This document shows positions 44,251 to 56,960 of a stretch of 64,000 nt of DNA, piece after piece (positions within the stretch are counted from its first letter, which is position 1; the number at the start of each line of letters is the position of its first letter). A program made the translations under genes and the position numbers. The notes under the pieces are model-generated. The model worked only from the letters and a program-made list of their open reading frames with translations. It did not search any database and had not been told where the DNA came from. The stretch is from Escallonia rubra. Taxonomy: Eukaryota; Streptophyta; Magnoliopsida; Escalloniales; Escalloniaceae. The stretch spans positions 186,001 to 250,000 of the forward strand of contig JAVXUO010000701.1 of NCBI GenBank assembly GCA_033065855.1, written 5' to 3'.

Positions 44251-45938
44251 TCATAGTACAGCTAATTCTTTCATTTTGGGTCTTCTTTCCAGTTGCTCGG
44301 GTGACATTGCCTTCCTCTTGTTAGCGTTAGTGCTAATTTTGGCATTATCATTGTCATCGTCTATGCTCTTAGGATTGTTGTTGTCAGTAAAATGGTCGTC
44401 AATGTTTTTAGTGTGAGAATGGTGGCTGAGAGAGCCGAGCAATTGAGACTGAAGTTTCCTAAGATCTGACAGCTTGACAGGTTTCAATAGAAACTCTTCT
44501 GCTCCACCTTCTAAGCACCTATAAGCAAATATGTAAATTATTATTGGTTTAACGTGTTATAAATAAGCCATTGTGTCCAAAATAATGGAACCTAAAGGTG
44601 AAGGAAAAGAAAGATCACATGTTGATTCGTGAAGGTACATTCTCTGATGACATGACCACGACCGGTACATCTTTCCAAGAAGATCCCTGCAGTTGCATTC
44701 ACCCCATCACATTAATGGAGAGCATTATATGTTAAAAAATAGCTATTTGTTACTTTGTAATCAGCATGTCAAACTTTTTTTTTTTTTTTTCCCTTTCTTG
44801 CAGGCAAACCTGGAGACTGGTTTCTTTTTTACCTTGACTCTTTTCAGCAAATCGTAACCGCTCATTCCGGGCATACTATAGTCTGTCATGATCAAATTGA
44901 TTTTCGACGGTCGAACCTGATTTAAGTTCAAAAAACTGAAGTATGTTAGAATACTGAGATTATCGATCCTATTGAGAGATACCGCGTGCCAAAATCAGGG
45001 ACGTCCATTCATTCCATGCAGTCTCACGTGTGTAACATTTTTTCATGCATGATAATAACACTGTTCAGTTAGGTGTAGATCTTGGTCAAATCATGCAATG
45101 AACAGCAAGATCAGTCGCCGATTTCCTCCATGATCAATTGAGCCATTGAAAAGTGGAATGTTTGTTTTGAAGCGGTAGGAATCCACGTTCCTAGAGCTAA
45201 ACAATGTTCAATGTCACTTTCACAACGGCTTAATACATTTAACAAACAAATTTGAAAACCTAATTTGCTCCTAAATCCCTTGGCAATATAAAAGAGACAT
45301 TGAACTCATGACCGAATTCCCAGATTCTATTGTCCCCTAAGTGACAATTGAACTTATTCCACGAAGGGTAGCAACCTCTAGAAATAGGGGTCCTCAGTCG
45401 TCCTCACCCTTGAAAAGCTCTTTGGTAGCCCAGACGCTGGTTTCTTGTGCGTTTGAACGTTCCAAAGGCACTTTATTGACTACAATAATTTTTCAAAAAA
45501 GAGACCAAACTAGACAACCCAACATTGCCCTGGTACCGGTAATTACCGTGGCAACTAACCTTTTCACTTTTTGATCAATTTCACTACTTTGGCATGTTAC
45601 CTAGAAGACTCCCCAACGACCAAGTACTCCGAGTGACGCTGAGCAAAACCTAATGATCTATGACATTCAAACCCAACATGCATGGAGTTTCAGTCATTAG
45701 GTTTAACCTCATAAATAAATGAATGACAGTGTAATTTATGTAGCCTTTGCCTTTCGTTTCTCAATCAACACAGTTGAGACTCAGCACCCATTTCTCATAC
45801 TGAACAATGTCTATATTTCTCTTTCTTTCCATAATCATGGAAAATGGCCAAAACATTGTTCGTTCCATTACAAGGATATGTAATGAATACCCTCTTAGCA
45901 TTTGCAAGACAAGTTTCAATAAAGTGTGTGAGAGAGTG

Positions 45939-46001
<63 letters not shown>

Positions 46002-46747
46002 CAGGCGATACGAGTTAAATTGGAAACTTTAAATTAATTTTGATATAAATTGTTAATGCATTCAATCTTAAATGAAAGTTTTTACATGTCCCAGTGTTCC
46101 TAGTTTTGGGGATATCAAACCAACATAAATCGAAACAATCCAACCCTTTTTAAACTGTTTCTATAATAACCCCTTAGAATGTAATTTGATCCATGTGTTG
46201 TATCATTCTTTACAGAAAAGTAAATGGACTGGCAAAAACTACGTTCACAGATATAAATAAATTCTTCAAGGTTTCACATGCCCAACCCACCCAAACCAAA
46301 CCCAATCAAACCAAAACAAGGCTCGCACACACAAAAGAAGTAAAGAAAACCTCTCAAGAACAGAAACTTATTAATCGAAAGAAAAAGAAGTATAACCTCT
46401 TGTTGCGATGATAAGCAGGTCGAAGATGTGCGAGAAAAAGAAGTCGTAGTTGAAGAATCGTTGTCATGCAAACCCAAGTATTCCAAGGCTTTATCCCCAG
46501 AATCGACACAAGTCACTGCAAAAGTTAGCCAAACTCAACACGTATTAATTTTCTAAAGTCTAAACTTCCACAATGAGCATCAATAACTCATCTGTATACC
46601 TTGGTAGGAAGAAACTGTGAGGAGCTTTTCCAAGAGCTTTCTGTCAATAAGACTGTCATCCACTGCCAACACATGAAAATGCTGTTGCTTCTTCTGCTTG
46701 TTTTTCTGGGTGGTGCCATCAAGCTCTGCCACTGCTTTCAGTTCCAT
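44251..46747 (-). CDS. Type-A cytokinin response regulator (ARR8/ARR9-like), five exons
   Basis: Predicted exons are 46600-46747, 46397-46515, 44833-44916, 44619-44686 and 44251-44518, all with GT..AG introns, giving 228 residues. The receiver domain fills residues 24-157: acidic pair D30-D31 in [12 protein letters not shown], phospho-acceptor D101 in [18 protein letters not shown]130 in [12 protein letters not shown], and K152 in [11 protein letters not shown]. There is no DNA-binding domain. The short charged tail ends PKMKELAVL, as in type-A regulators. These accept phosphate from His-phosphotransfer proteins and dampen cytokinin signalling, and they are usually cytokinin-induced. A Ser/Thr-rich loop (residues 74-87) lies before exon 3. 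Intron 2 is 1,480 bp, unusually long. All catalytic residues and splice sites are intact, so the gene is probably functional. The ATG follows a TATA box by about 75 bp. Confidence 0.93.
45943..46000. repeat. Compound (TG)n(AG)n microsatellite in intron 2
   Basis: (TG)14 followed directly by (AG)15 in the second intron of the response regulator gene. Confidence 0.95.
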
Positions 46748-46817
46748 CTTCCTGATCAGTAAATACCCTTTTAATTTGCCTTGCTCTGCGTATCAGAAGA
46801 TGTCCCAGACTGCCTTG

Positions 46818-46825
46818 TTTATAAA
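46818..46825 (-). promoter_or_regulatory. Probable TATA box of the response regulator gene
   Basis: TTTATAAA, reading CTTTATAAAC on the minus strand, lies about 71-78 bp upstream of the ATG. Transcription would start near 46790, leaving a leader of about 45 bases. Confidence 0.5.
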
Positions 46826-49812
46826 GAGATAGCCAGACAGAAAGAAGGGGGGAAGAGAGAGATAGAGAGGCGTGCTGCAGGGTGGGAGGTGGGGTGGGGG
46901 GGTGTTATTGTGTCCGTAGGTTGGTTTTTATTGAGTAGTTGAGAAGCAAACTGTGCTTGCAGAAGATGTTTTGTGTTTTTTCCTTTGTGTGATCTCTCCC
47001 TAGATTCTCTTTTGAGACTCCGCGTTGGTACAACTACTCATGGGCCATCGCCTCCCCCCTCTGGGCTCCACTCCTCATCCTCTCTCTCCCTCTCCCTAGA
47101 AAATTTGACACGGCAAATTGCTTGCAAAGATTTTCTCGAGATGTGATGTACTCCTTTAGGGAAACTTATTCGTGAGTAAAGTGTTTTCTCATTATTGTTA
47201 AACCTTTTAACAACGGTCTTTTATCATTAAAATTTATTTAACACAAGATGTTTATCCAGGATTCTTTTGCTTGTGCAGTAGAGAATCCCGATCTATCACC
47301 AAGTTCTTTTGTAAGAAAAACAAGTTTTGCATATCGTGTAGCAAGCGCTAGTGATGTAAGATTGACCAGGATGCCTCGAGGAGGATGGTTGAAAAATCCC
47401 ATCATAGGATCACAGATGCTTTAAGTATTTTATGAATTAATTGGAGGAGTCATGCCCGACGTATGTAATTCCTTGTACAGAACTCTCGTCAATTCTTTCA
47501 GTGTGTGTAATTGGCAAAGTTGGTGATGGCACGGCAGTAGCAGTGACAGTGGCAGTGGCTGCATGCATAAACTTGGCTCGTGAAGTATCTCTCTCTTTCT
47601 CGTGCTTTTTCTTTGTTGAGATTTGGGTTTGACTGGCGAAGGATTTCTAGGATTCATTGCGTAGGAAAAATCCGGAGATCTGCGTTCTCCTTTGGTCTAC
47701 GTAATGTGATGTTGATCCTGGGGGAATTGAACCGAATTGACTTTGGAAAAAGTGGTTAAACTAATTAGGATATGCTTAAACAAATATATATACATGCCCC
47801 AACGCCATGATCATCCATTACTTTAATCCTTACACTAGCTTTGCATGTTAATTAAATCTGGAGTGAATTGAAGGAGATTTTGTCTCAATCTCAACTACCA
47901 TATTTTTGCATTGACAACATATGATCGCGTAGCCATGCCTTAGCTTGCCACCAGGATTACAGTTTGTCGTCTTCCATCCTTTACAATATCTTCTTCGCAT
48001 GTCTCTTTAGCTCATCACCATGCCATCACGTGAGATATATCCTGTGTGTATATAGGAACACTTAATTGGATACTACCCACTCGATCTCTTTGCTGATCAA
48101 GAGACATTAGCTGGCTCGTGGCTGTTTGCTAGTGAGAGAGACTAGCTAGGATTCATTGCTTAAGAAAAATTCTCCTCTTTTTGGCTATTAAAATGGAGAA
48201 TTTTTTGTTATATAATACAACAGAATTGTAATAATAATAAAGAAGTTTTGTCCTTATGGCCCATACAATGTATAGACGAAGAGGATAAAGTATAACAAAA
48301 ATGACTCCAAGAACAACGCTAAGTGCTAAGACTGAGATTTTTTTCTTCTGCAGCGGGTACATGTATATCGATCATAGCCAATTCCAAATGACGACCATTC
48401 AGTTTGGCGAGCAGTTGATGCTACGGATGCAACTAGCTCGTGTTTGTTTGAAAGTATATTTAGTTCAAGAAAGCCGCTGGTAATCTAATTTTATTTTTTA
48501 CTAAAAGAAAGATTTTACTTGGGAGGAAGATGTAGGTACATCTTTGAGGAGGGTGAACATTAAAACAGATCTATGTGCTTCTTCTGGATAAACAGGCTTA
48601 TAAATTCACGGGCCTCCGGCATAATAATGATGAATTCTAAGGCCTGTAAAAGGGAAATTGGGACCACAGTACTGGAATGTGATGAGCCGAGACTAAGGGG
48701 AGCATGGAAATATGTATAGGATTGAGAATCAATCTTTGGTAATTATACTGATTGAGACATGAAATAAATAAAGGTTGGGGGAGGGGGACCAGGGACCCAC
48801 TTGCAAAATTTTGAAAATCTTTGTGGGTCCTTTTGTAAATATAATCTTCAGTGGGGTCCCAATTTCCTTGGCCTTCCGATCTAAATCTTCGGGTTTGTAG
48901 AATCTGTCCCAGTCGAGGGTGTCCAAAAGCAGAAATATTTCTGAAGACTGTTCAAAGTCTTTTTCTTTTTTTTTTTTTTTTTGTTTCACTTTCACACTTG
49001 AGTTATAGGGTCCCCATTTATGTCTGCTACGTGTTGCTTGTTCCATGAATAGCCATTTTCATGAGACTGACAGCAGGTTACCTTGTAAGTCTACCATATC
49101 GACCGTATGATCAAATCACTCTCATGTTCATGATTCTCATGGTCTGTTGAAGGTGGTGCAACACCATGCCAACTGTTCCGTCCATTGCACATTGCAAATC
49201 TGAAAGATAAAACAAAATTAGGCTTGCAAATTAACTCTGCATATATAGGTCATGATGTACGGTCATCTTTTTTTACATAGTCGGTCCTAAACTCAAAATA
49301 AGAAATCGATTCTTATAAGTCGATAGTATAGTCGGTGTAGATATAGCTATCGTTCATCAACTTGCAAGTCAACTCCAATTAGTTAGGAACAAATGCTTAA
49401 CCGATGATGAAAGATTTGCTAATTGTTGGACGAATCGGTAAAACACCAAACTACGAACAGTTTTAGCTCTTTAACATCTACTTTGTGTATATAGGTGCAT
49501 GATTGGGCTGATCCAGGCTGCCAACATGTTGAAATAGAGAGGCTTCATGCGATTGTGTGAACAAGAATTTTCTTAGGTGCTCAAGAGACCTCAGTTTCAG
49601 CAATGAGAAGTTATCCACGAAAAACATTTTAAAAAGCTCAATTGGTGAACAACAAAGTTTTCCATCCACGTTTTTTCTTACCGTATCTCTTTTATGTACT
49701 CATATTTTCTTTTTTATTCTTAGAAATGTGTCGCCTATTTCGTTGTGATGATCGCTTTGAATTTTGTACTCCAACTAGTGGCCTAATTTATTAGCCTCTT
49801 TAGCAACGTTAT
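46826..49812. other. Intergenic sequence upstream of the response regulator
   Basis: Just upstream of the gene is a GA-rich tract (46835-46870) and CT-rich sequence (47050-47098), likely promoter region. Beyond that I see no recognisable gene or element. Short open frames at 47430-47657, 48153-48362 and 48729-49046 match nothing I know. Confidence 0.4.
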
Positions 49813-51129
49813 TATAGCAAACCACTCCGGAAAAATTCTGTAAATAGAATTTTATAGAATCGCCGTCTTATTTAATTTATTAGAAGAAAATATAAGAAAA
49901 AAACAATGTGACTTTAAACTGTCCAAAACGCAACTAACTTATCAAAAACAAAGACGCGGGTCTGAGAATCAAGTTATGCGGTGAGAAAGTGTTAGGCACC
50001 CGTCACACCCTTTCGCTCTCTACTTTATTTCTATTGATTTATTTTTTTTGCCTTAAACGCATGTAAAATGTAAATGCAACAAAACTAACCCTAAGTTTAT
50101 TTTTATATTTTTTTGGTTTGTACTCGACATCAGACGCCGAATTGCCTACGTATCCGGTCGGACTACTCGAAATCAAAACCAGCATAATTCAACTTTGGTC
50201 CTACGGGAAGCAATTTACATTTCGGTTCTAGACTTATACCGGGAAATGAAAGAGACTCTTCTAATTTTTATAATAGAAATGTGATCACAAGAATGTGAGA
50301 CAATTCTATGTGATTTACCATAGCTACAAAGCTATTTAAATTATATTGAGAAGTCACTTGTCAGGGAGATTTGGGTACACTCTTGGAATGATCCACGATG
50401 CAAAGAATAAAAAGACTTGTTGAGTGAGTATGGATGGCCAGCATTCTCGAGAGAGATATTGTATTACTTCATGGAAATGGTACACAAGCTCTAAAGTGAA
50501 TAAGCTTCTAGGACCCCATTTGTAGAGATATGGGGCGTAGAACTGATAAGCTTGGCTTATACCAATCAGCTAGCTGGAGATAAGTCAAAATAAGTGATAA
50601 AATTTGCAGATTGACAAAAGTCAACTAACCGGCCGGTTAATAAAAAACCAGTCGGTTCATCCCATATTTTAAAAAAAAATTTCAAATTTCGGGGCATTAT
50701 ATCACCCTATTTTCTGTAATTATCTCTGGTTTTGTAGATGGGATGTACCAGATTCGGCATTTATCATATTTAACTATATAAACTATTGATTTAATCTTTG
50801 GATCAGGAATAATTTAAAGAATACTTCCCTAAATTATCTAGACAAGCTAAAAAGAAATATTAAAATAAAATCTAGACAGTCTGAATTGAACTTGACATAA
50901 TTGGACTAGACTGGACCAATTACTAATTGGACCGGACATCTAGACTTATACACTTCACTATTGCATGTCTAAACAAGACTATTGGACTTGAAAACTAAAC
51001 TGGATTGGACTGGACCAAATTAATTAATTAAGTCATATTACTATGCCTAAACTTAATAACAAAACTCTAATTAATAATATGCCCACTACTTATTTAATTA
51101 AAAATAATTACAAAAATAAGGTGTTTATA
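49813..51129 (-). mobile_element. Tat-like Gypsy 3' LTR
   Basis: On the minus strand it begins TATAAACACCTTATTTTTGT, after CCAAGGGGCTC, and ends GGTTTGCTATA at 49813. Inside, AGTCCAATCCAG-type words, GTGTTAGGCACC-type blocks (inverted near 49995) and GATACGTAGGC match the LTR at 4511-6016. It is preceded by a tandem-repeat tail at 51300-52330, as the LTR at 22236 is preceded by its own. Confidence 0.6.
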
Positions 51130-51299
51130 GAGCCCCTTGGTGAGGGAGCTCATGCGCGTAAACACCAAGAAAAACAACACAATTTTGTAGGGAAAACACT
51201 AAAAAGACCATAAGACTCTGAACAGACTAGAGGTCCGTGATGTAGATATGAGGTCAAACCTTTACATAACTTCCTCCTTATCCTCCAAAAAGGAGTCAA

Positions 51300-52330
51300 A
51301 CCAACTTAATTCAATAAGGTACATATATTATTCGAAGCCAGAGCCAACAGTAACAAGGATTGGTTGTCGAACAATATATGTATAGAAAATTTTGCCTGTT
51401 GTCAGAACTCCCGAATCGGTTTGAACGGGTCAACAGACAAAACTCATATACCAGAACCCCCAAATCAATTTGAAAGGGTTGTCTAGGCATGTAAAAGAAA
51501 GAAATAAGTAACCTTATCCGCTACCGAAGCCCCTAAATCGATTTGAAAGGGTCGATGAACAGAAGACCATATGTCTAGATGCCGGAGCCCCAAATAGATT
51601 TAAAAAGATCATCTAGACATATAAAAAAGATAATCTTGCCTTAAATCAATTTGAAAGAGTCGACAGACAAGATGAAAATAACTTGGCCATTGTCGAAGCC
51701 CTCAAATCAATTTGAAAGGGCCGATCGACAAAGTAGAGTCGTATATCTAGATGCCAGAGCCCGTAAATTGATTTGAAACGGTCGTCTAGATATTAAAAAA
51801 AGGTAATCTTGCCTGTTGCCAGAGCCCCTATATTGATTTAAAAAGGTTGCTAGACAAGATGAAAATAACTTTGGCCGTTGCTGGAGCCCCCGAATTGATT
51901 TGAAAGGGTCGACAAACAAGGTGGAACTGTATATCTAGATGTCGGCACCCCCAAATTGATTTGAAAGGATCGTCTATATATACAAAAAAGGTAACCATGT
52001 GTGTTGCTGGAGCCCCCAAATCGACTTGAAAAGGTTGAGAGTCATGGTGAAAATAACTTTGCTCGTTGTTGGAGTCCCCAAATCAAGTTGAAAGTGTCGA
52101 AGGACAAAGTGGAGCTTTACTAAGAGCCGGAGCCAACAACACATCATAGCGGTTGGTCGCTTAGTCGAAACTGAACTTATATATAAGAGTCAGAGCCAAC
52201 AACGTGTCAAAGTGGTTGGTCGCTTAGATACAGAAGAATTTTGGAATATCACTCAAAGCCAAAGCCAACAATGCCATAAAAGACAGCTGGTTGTTGAGTG
52301 CCGAACATATCAATAGAATTGATATGAAGA
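51300..52330 (-). repeat. Tandem repeat tail of a Tat-like element, unit about 57-62 bp
   Basis: About twelve units of GCCCCCAAATTGATTTGAAA followed by GGGTCGACAGACAAG recur between 51400 and 52100. From 52100 to 52300 the units change to GAGCCAACAACACATC and GGTTGGTCGCTTAG, the inverse of the field at 21600-22000. Two related repeat types thus adjoin in one element. Confidence 0.75.
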
Positions 52331-52599
52331 AAATATTGCTACTAGAAACAAACTCAGGATTTTGCGCTAGCCTTGCACCATACAAAAAACACTAAACTGA
52401 GCAATAAATTCGAATATACTTGGATCGCAAATCTATCCGAGTATAGGGTAGTGAATATGCACAGGCAAACATGCAAATGTTGGACAAAATTCCTTACACC
52501 GAATGAGGTAAATATCACATGAAATGCATAAGCAAGCACAACACACGAATTCAGATGATATAATGATTATGCAAGCACACCAACACGTGCAAGCATAAG
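52331..52599. other. Spacer between two retroelement remnants
   Basis: AT-rich, with AAGCACAACACACG-like words repeated (AGCAAGCACA near 52531, GCAAGCACACC near 52572). No gene is recognised. Confidence 0.35.
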
Positions 52600-53560
52600 G
52601 CACTTAAGAACATAAAGGCATGGCTTTAATTGATATCTTCATGGAGTTTTTCTTTCTTGACTCTTTCTTTATCTTATTCTTTCATGACATACTCTTCATA
52701 CCTAAATCATTCTTGCTCTTGTTTGAGTTCCCAACTTTCTTTAGTTTGAAAAACTCATTGAGTTCCTTTACAAGTGTGTCTATCTCTTTGTTATTCAAGT
52801 CTTCCTCATTTTCAATTGAAGATTGATGAAGCTTTAAGTGCAATCACTTTTCCTTCTTCTTTGGACCTTTTTGCCCGAATGATTTGAGTTTCATTTCATA
52901 GGTCATCAAGGAGAAAATTAATTCGTCCAACGGGAAGGTATTGAGATCTTTTGATTCTTGAAAAGCGGTGATTTTTGCATCACATCTCTAGGTAATGACT
53001 TAATTACCTTTCTCAGAAGATCACCATTGGAAAAATCTTTTCCTAATTGTTTCAAAGTATTAATAAATTTACTGAAACTAAAATTCATTTCCGTACTAGA
53101 TTCATCAGAAAACATTTGAACAATTCATATTCTCTATGCCATAAATTCATATTTGAATCTCTTAGAAGAGAAGTTCCTTCACCAGTGACTTGAAGTGTAT
53201 CCCACATAGTCTTAGCCGAATCACACATAGTAACTCGATTGAGTTCATTAATGTTTAAAGCACAAACAAGACAATTCTTAGCTCTAGAATTCATGCAAAG
53301 CATACTTTTATCATAATCATTAAATTAGGATTTCTCATTTGGCACAAGCTTATTCCTAATCAACTTGGTAGGAACATGAGAGGCATCTTCAATGATTCTC
53401 CACATTTCATAATCTAAAGATTATAAAAATACTTTCATCTTAATTTTTCATGTACTATATAAAGACCCATCAAAAAGTGGAGGTCTAGTAATAGAACTCT
53501 CCTGAAGACTAGGGAACCCATGATCTTTTAACTCTCTAGGTGTTGACCAAAAATCAAGAG
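52600..53560 (-). pseudogene. Decayed Ty1/Copia gag
   Basis: Minus-strand pieces read in order: SSITRPPLFDGSLYS (about 53460-53500), then CALNINELNRVTMCDSAKTM and WDTLQVTGEGTSLLRDS (53085-53303). After a frameshift near 53110 comes INTLKQLGKDFSNGDLLRKV and KSLPRDVMQ (52918-53115). These are the conserved blocks of Copia gag (the UBN2/DUF4219 region). Several stops and at least two frameshifts are present. No zinc knuckle or pol follows before the next repeat field, so the copy is truncated. Confidence 0.8.
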
Positions 53561-53564
53561 CCGA

Positions 53565-53577
53565 GGCTTTTATACCA
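53565..53577 (-). other. Primer-binding site of the Copia element
   Basis: TGGTATAAAAGCC on the minus strand is close to the initiator-Met site TGGTATCAGAGC typical of plant Copia elements. It lies two bases after the LTR end (CA at 53580-53581) and upstream of gag. Confidence 0.65.
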
Positions 53578-54303
53578 CTTGAAACTAATAAAATAATATG
53601 AGGAGGGGGGTGATAAGGATTTTTAATTAGGAACCTAAACCAAACACAATCATGAATCTCAATCAAACTAAACAATATTTCATAAAGATGCTAACTACAG
53701 AATCACAAGCAATTATAGAGCAATAAATAAATAGATTGAGTTAGAGGTACTTGACAAGGAGATTTAAATGCTTCGGCTTGAACTACCATCAATCATATAT
53801 TCACCTCTTTAAGGAAGTCCCTTACAAGAGTACTAGAATCCACTAGCAACAATCTTTTTCTCGATAAAGATCAAAACCATTGCAACACTTGGTGATATCC
53901 CTACGAGAAGCACAAGATTTAAATCCACAAAGCTCACCCAAACTTGACAAATCAAAGCCTTGATCACAATTCTATTATAAAGATCAAATATGTACAAAGA
54001 AACCCTTTTGAAATGAAATGAGTACAAATAAAGCTCTAGTACTAAAGAGAGATGAAAGAATTGATGACTTGAAGAATGCTCGCTCTGAATCAAAGGATTG
54101 CCCAAAATGACACTATCTTTAATGATGTAAAATCATGAATATTAAGAGAGAAAAGTTCAATACATGAGTTTTGATGTTTCTCTAATGAATGTAGGCTTAG
54201 AATGTGATTTTCATAGTGTATGATGAAGCCTCAAATCATTTATATAGAAGATATAACATATAGTCGTTATAGGCATTACATGTGCAAAAATGGCTATTGC
54301 AGT

Positions 54304-56209
54304 TGTAATACCCCGAAACTTGGTAATGCTAGCCGGTTAGTTTAATTTAAGCGACGACTTTTTGTGCAAGATTTAGCGTAGATTTTCGTGGGCGAAATTT
54401 TTATCAGTAACCTTTAGCGACAAAATTTTGCTAAACCATAAGTTATAAATTAAATATGGCAGCTATATTAGAATTTCTGGAGAAAGTTTATAATTTTCTG
54501 AAATCATATGTATTTTTAGTATTTTCTGTAAGCTTAGACTTTTAAAATTCTTTTGGAGCCTTCAAACTCATGAAAATGTTTTGGGAAAATTAAAGTAATG
54601 TTTTTATAGTATAAAGAAGTCCCAGATGAAGCTTGGTGATTTTTACAGTTGATTTGCTATGATTTTCGTATCGCATTGGTTTTAGCAAAATGAATAATTT
54701 AAAAATAGTTTTAATGCCTTTTATTTTCTAATTTAAATTTCTATGATTTATAAATATTTTTTAAATCTGTTACAAAAATTATGGGACTTTATTTTCACCT
54801 AGAAACAATTATGGCTATTTATGGGTTTTTATTGCATTTAAAGAAATTATTTAATTCAAAAATATTCAACAATTCAGAAAATTCATATTTTGACTTTTAT
54901 TAATGTTTTAAGCTATAAAAGTATTTTATTGTAATTTATAATAAATTTGGGATATTGTTACGCATTAAGGAGTGTACGAGATTTTCGGTTAGGTTGGCTG
55001 TGTGAGGAGCCCGCTTTGGGTTGTGTGATTTCGGGGTTAGAAGTGAGTACGTGGTGGGTAGTTGATATTAGATTTATAGTATAGTAGCATAGATTTTTTT
55101 CTAACAAATGGATTGCCAATTTAGGTTAATTCAAGTTTTTTGGATCGATGTTGATTAGCTTCGCGTAGTTTGGACCGAGGTAAGGATTTTCTCTCTGAAC
55201 CCTATTTCATTGCTCTGATTTCAAATGCTTATAATAATAGTTTTATAAACTGCATTGAATGTTGATCTTTTCGATTGATATAAAAATATTTTCAATTGCC
55301 CGTGAACCTTAAATTGAGCCTTAAAGCGATCGTTTGGAATTCTTGATTCATTCTTATCTATGTATTGAATCGATCATCGTAAACCATTGTTTGTATTTAT
55401 TTCTCCTAAATGTTGACATAAGTTAGTAATCCTGAGAGTTATAAGGATGGTGCGTATTGTTGGAGTTATAAGGATGGTCTGTTGGTTGGCTTAAACTAGT
55501 ACCTAAATGAACTAGTCAGTGTACATATGCATATGTAAAGCGTATCGAGTACTATCGAGGTGGCTTTGCTATAGTGTACTGCTCATGTTCAATATTTCCT
55601 ATCTCTTTTTATTATACCTGAAGTGTTTTGAATAATTACTGATTTAAGGGATTGAGATGATACTCGTCCCTATGTTTATATCGAATTGCTATGAATTCAT
55701 CAAAGACAAAATCATTTGAAAAGATATTATTTGACTCGAATGTAAAAATCATTTGAATCGTTCGTTTATATCAAAATGTTGTGTTTTATTGAAAATACTC
55801 TTAAAAAGTTTCGTTTGACTCTATATGAAAACTCGTCTGAATCGTTTGGATGTTTTAATCTTTGATCGACCTTACTGGGCTCTCGAAAGCTCACTCTCCT
55901 TTGACTCCCTTTCTGCAGGTAGTGACCAGCATTAGATTACTTGAAACTGGACTAGAGGCAAGGGAGCTAGCGAATTTAAGTTACTGTATTGTCCATTAGA
56001 ACCCCTGCGTGGGTGAATAATATTATTTAAATTTTTCTTAGACATACATTTGGTATTTCAATTATGACAGTTGATTGAGAGTATGGTTTGATTGATGCTT
56101 AGTTGCTTTGACAGTTTGCGGTGTTATTTGGCTAAGTTTTGATGATACTATTGTCTTAGCGTAAGTGATCGAGCGAGTGTTAACGTTCCGAATATTCCGG
56201 GATGTTACA
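54304..56209 (+). mobile_element. Solo LTR, TGTAACA family, copy D
   Basis: It starts TGTAATACCCCGAAACTTGG and ends ATTCCGGGATGTTACA. The flanks GCAGT (54299-54303) and GTAGT (56210-56214) match at 4 of 5 positions, fitting a 5-bp duplication. The family landmark CTTACTGGGCTCTCGAAAGC is near 55870, and the GTTATAAGGATGGT duplication near 55440-55480 is shared with copy A. It is 1,906 bp, much shorter than copy B because its U3 is shorter. No primer site or gag follows, so it is solo. Confidence 0.85.
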
Positions 56210-56287
56210 GTAGTCGACTAGGTTCCTCTAAACTAGCCGTTGGACCTTAATGCTCGAAAGTAGCCGTTAAAACTAAATTTTCACCAA

Positions 56288-56740
56288 TGCAGTCGACTGG
56301 ATCGAAATGCAATTAACTGTATTACCCTACTGCCTATCAGCTACCTCACTAAACCCCTTTTCTTATTTTGGGCATAACTTTCTCTAGAAAAATTGGATTG
56401 AGGTGCCCTTTTTTGCATTGGTAAGCTAACGAAAAGGTTTATCAAATTATAAAAAGATTAGCTCCAAAAACATTTTTGAGAAATCTATGTAAGCTCCAAA
56501 GTTCACTCATTTATGCAGTCGACTGGATCAGAATGCAATTGACTGTACTACCTTACTGCCTGTCAGCTGCCTCACTGAACCCCTTTTCTTATTTTGGGCA
56601 TAACTTTCTCTAGAAATATCAGATTGAGGTTCCCTTTTTTGCATTGGTAAGCTAACGAAAATTTTTATCAAAATATGAAAAGATTAGCTCCAAAAACATT
56701 TTTGAGAAAATTTAAGTAAGCTCCAAAGTTCATTCATTTT
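56288..56740. repeat. 226-bp tandem duplication in the Copia LTR U3
   Basis: Two copies start with TGCAGTCGACTGGATC at 56288 and 56514. They share long blocks such as CTTATTTTGGGCATAACTTT and TTGCATTGGTAAGCTAACG with few differences. Confidence 0.9.
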
Positions 56741-56960
56741 TAAGAAACACACTTGTGTGAAATGTTATGAACTCACATGCAATACCCAAGGTGCCCTAAG
56801 GTCATTTTAGGCCATAGTCATCAATCCAAGTATCAAACCAAGACTAGTTACATAATAGTAAAGATCAATCATGATTCATATTCATAGTAACTTAGCCTAT
56901 GCATTTTTGTTACTCTTTGACATTGGACTTGATGAAACTTCCATAGCAAGTCCACTATAC

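Larger units (their letters stand above)
53580..56960 (-). mobile_element. Copia 5' LTR, split by a solo LTR (outer end approximate)
   Basis: The LTR runs leftwards to its end at 53580. TATATAAAT lies near 54240 on the minus strand. Solo LTR copy D splits it at 54303/56210; sequence either side (TGGCTATTGCAGT and GTAGTCGACTAGG) joins logically, and the CAGTCGACTGG motif recurs at 56288 and 56514. The right, U3 end was not located; 56960 is a guess from loss of similarity. Confidence 0.5.

Noticed and set aside
47430..49046. Short open frames upstream of the response regulator
   Set aside because: None shows a domain, codon bias or splice structure that supports a gene.
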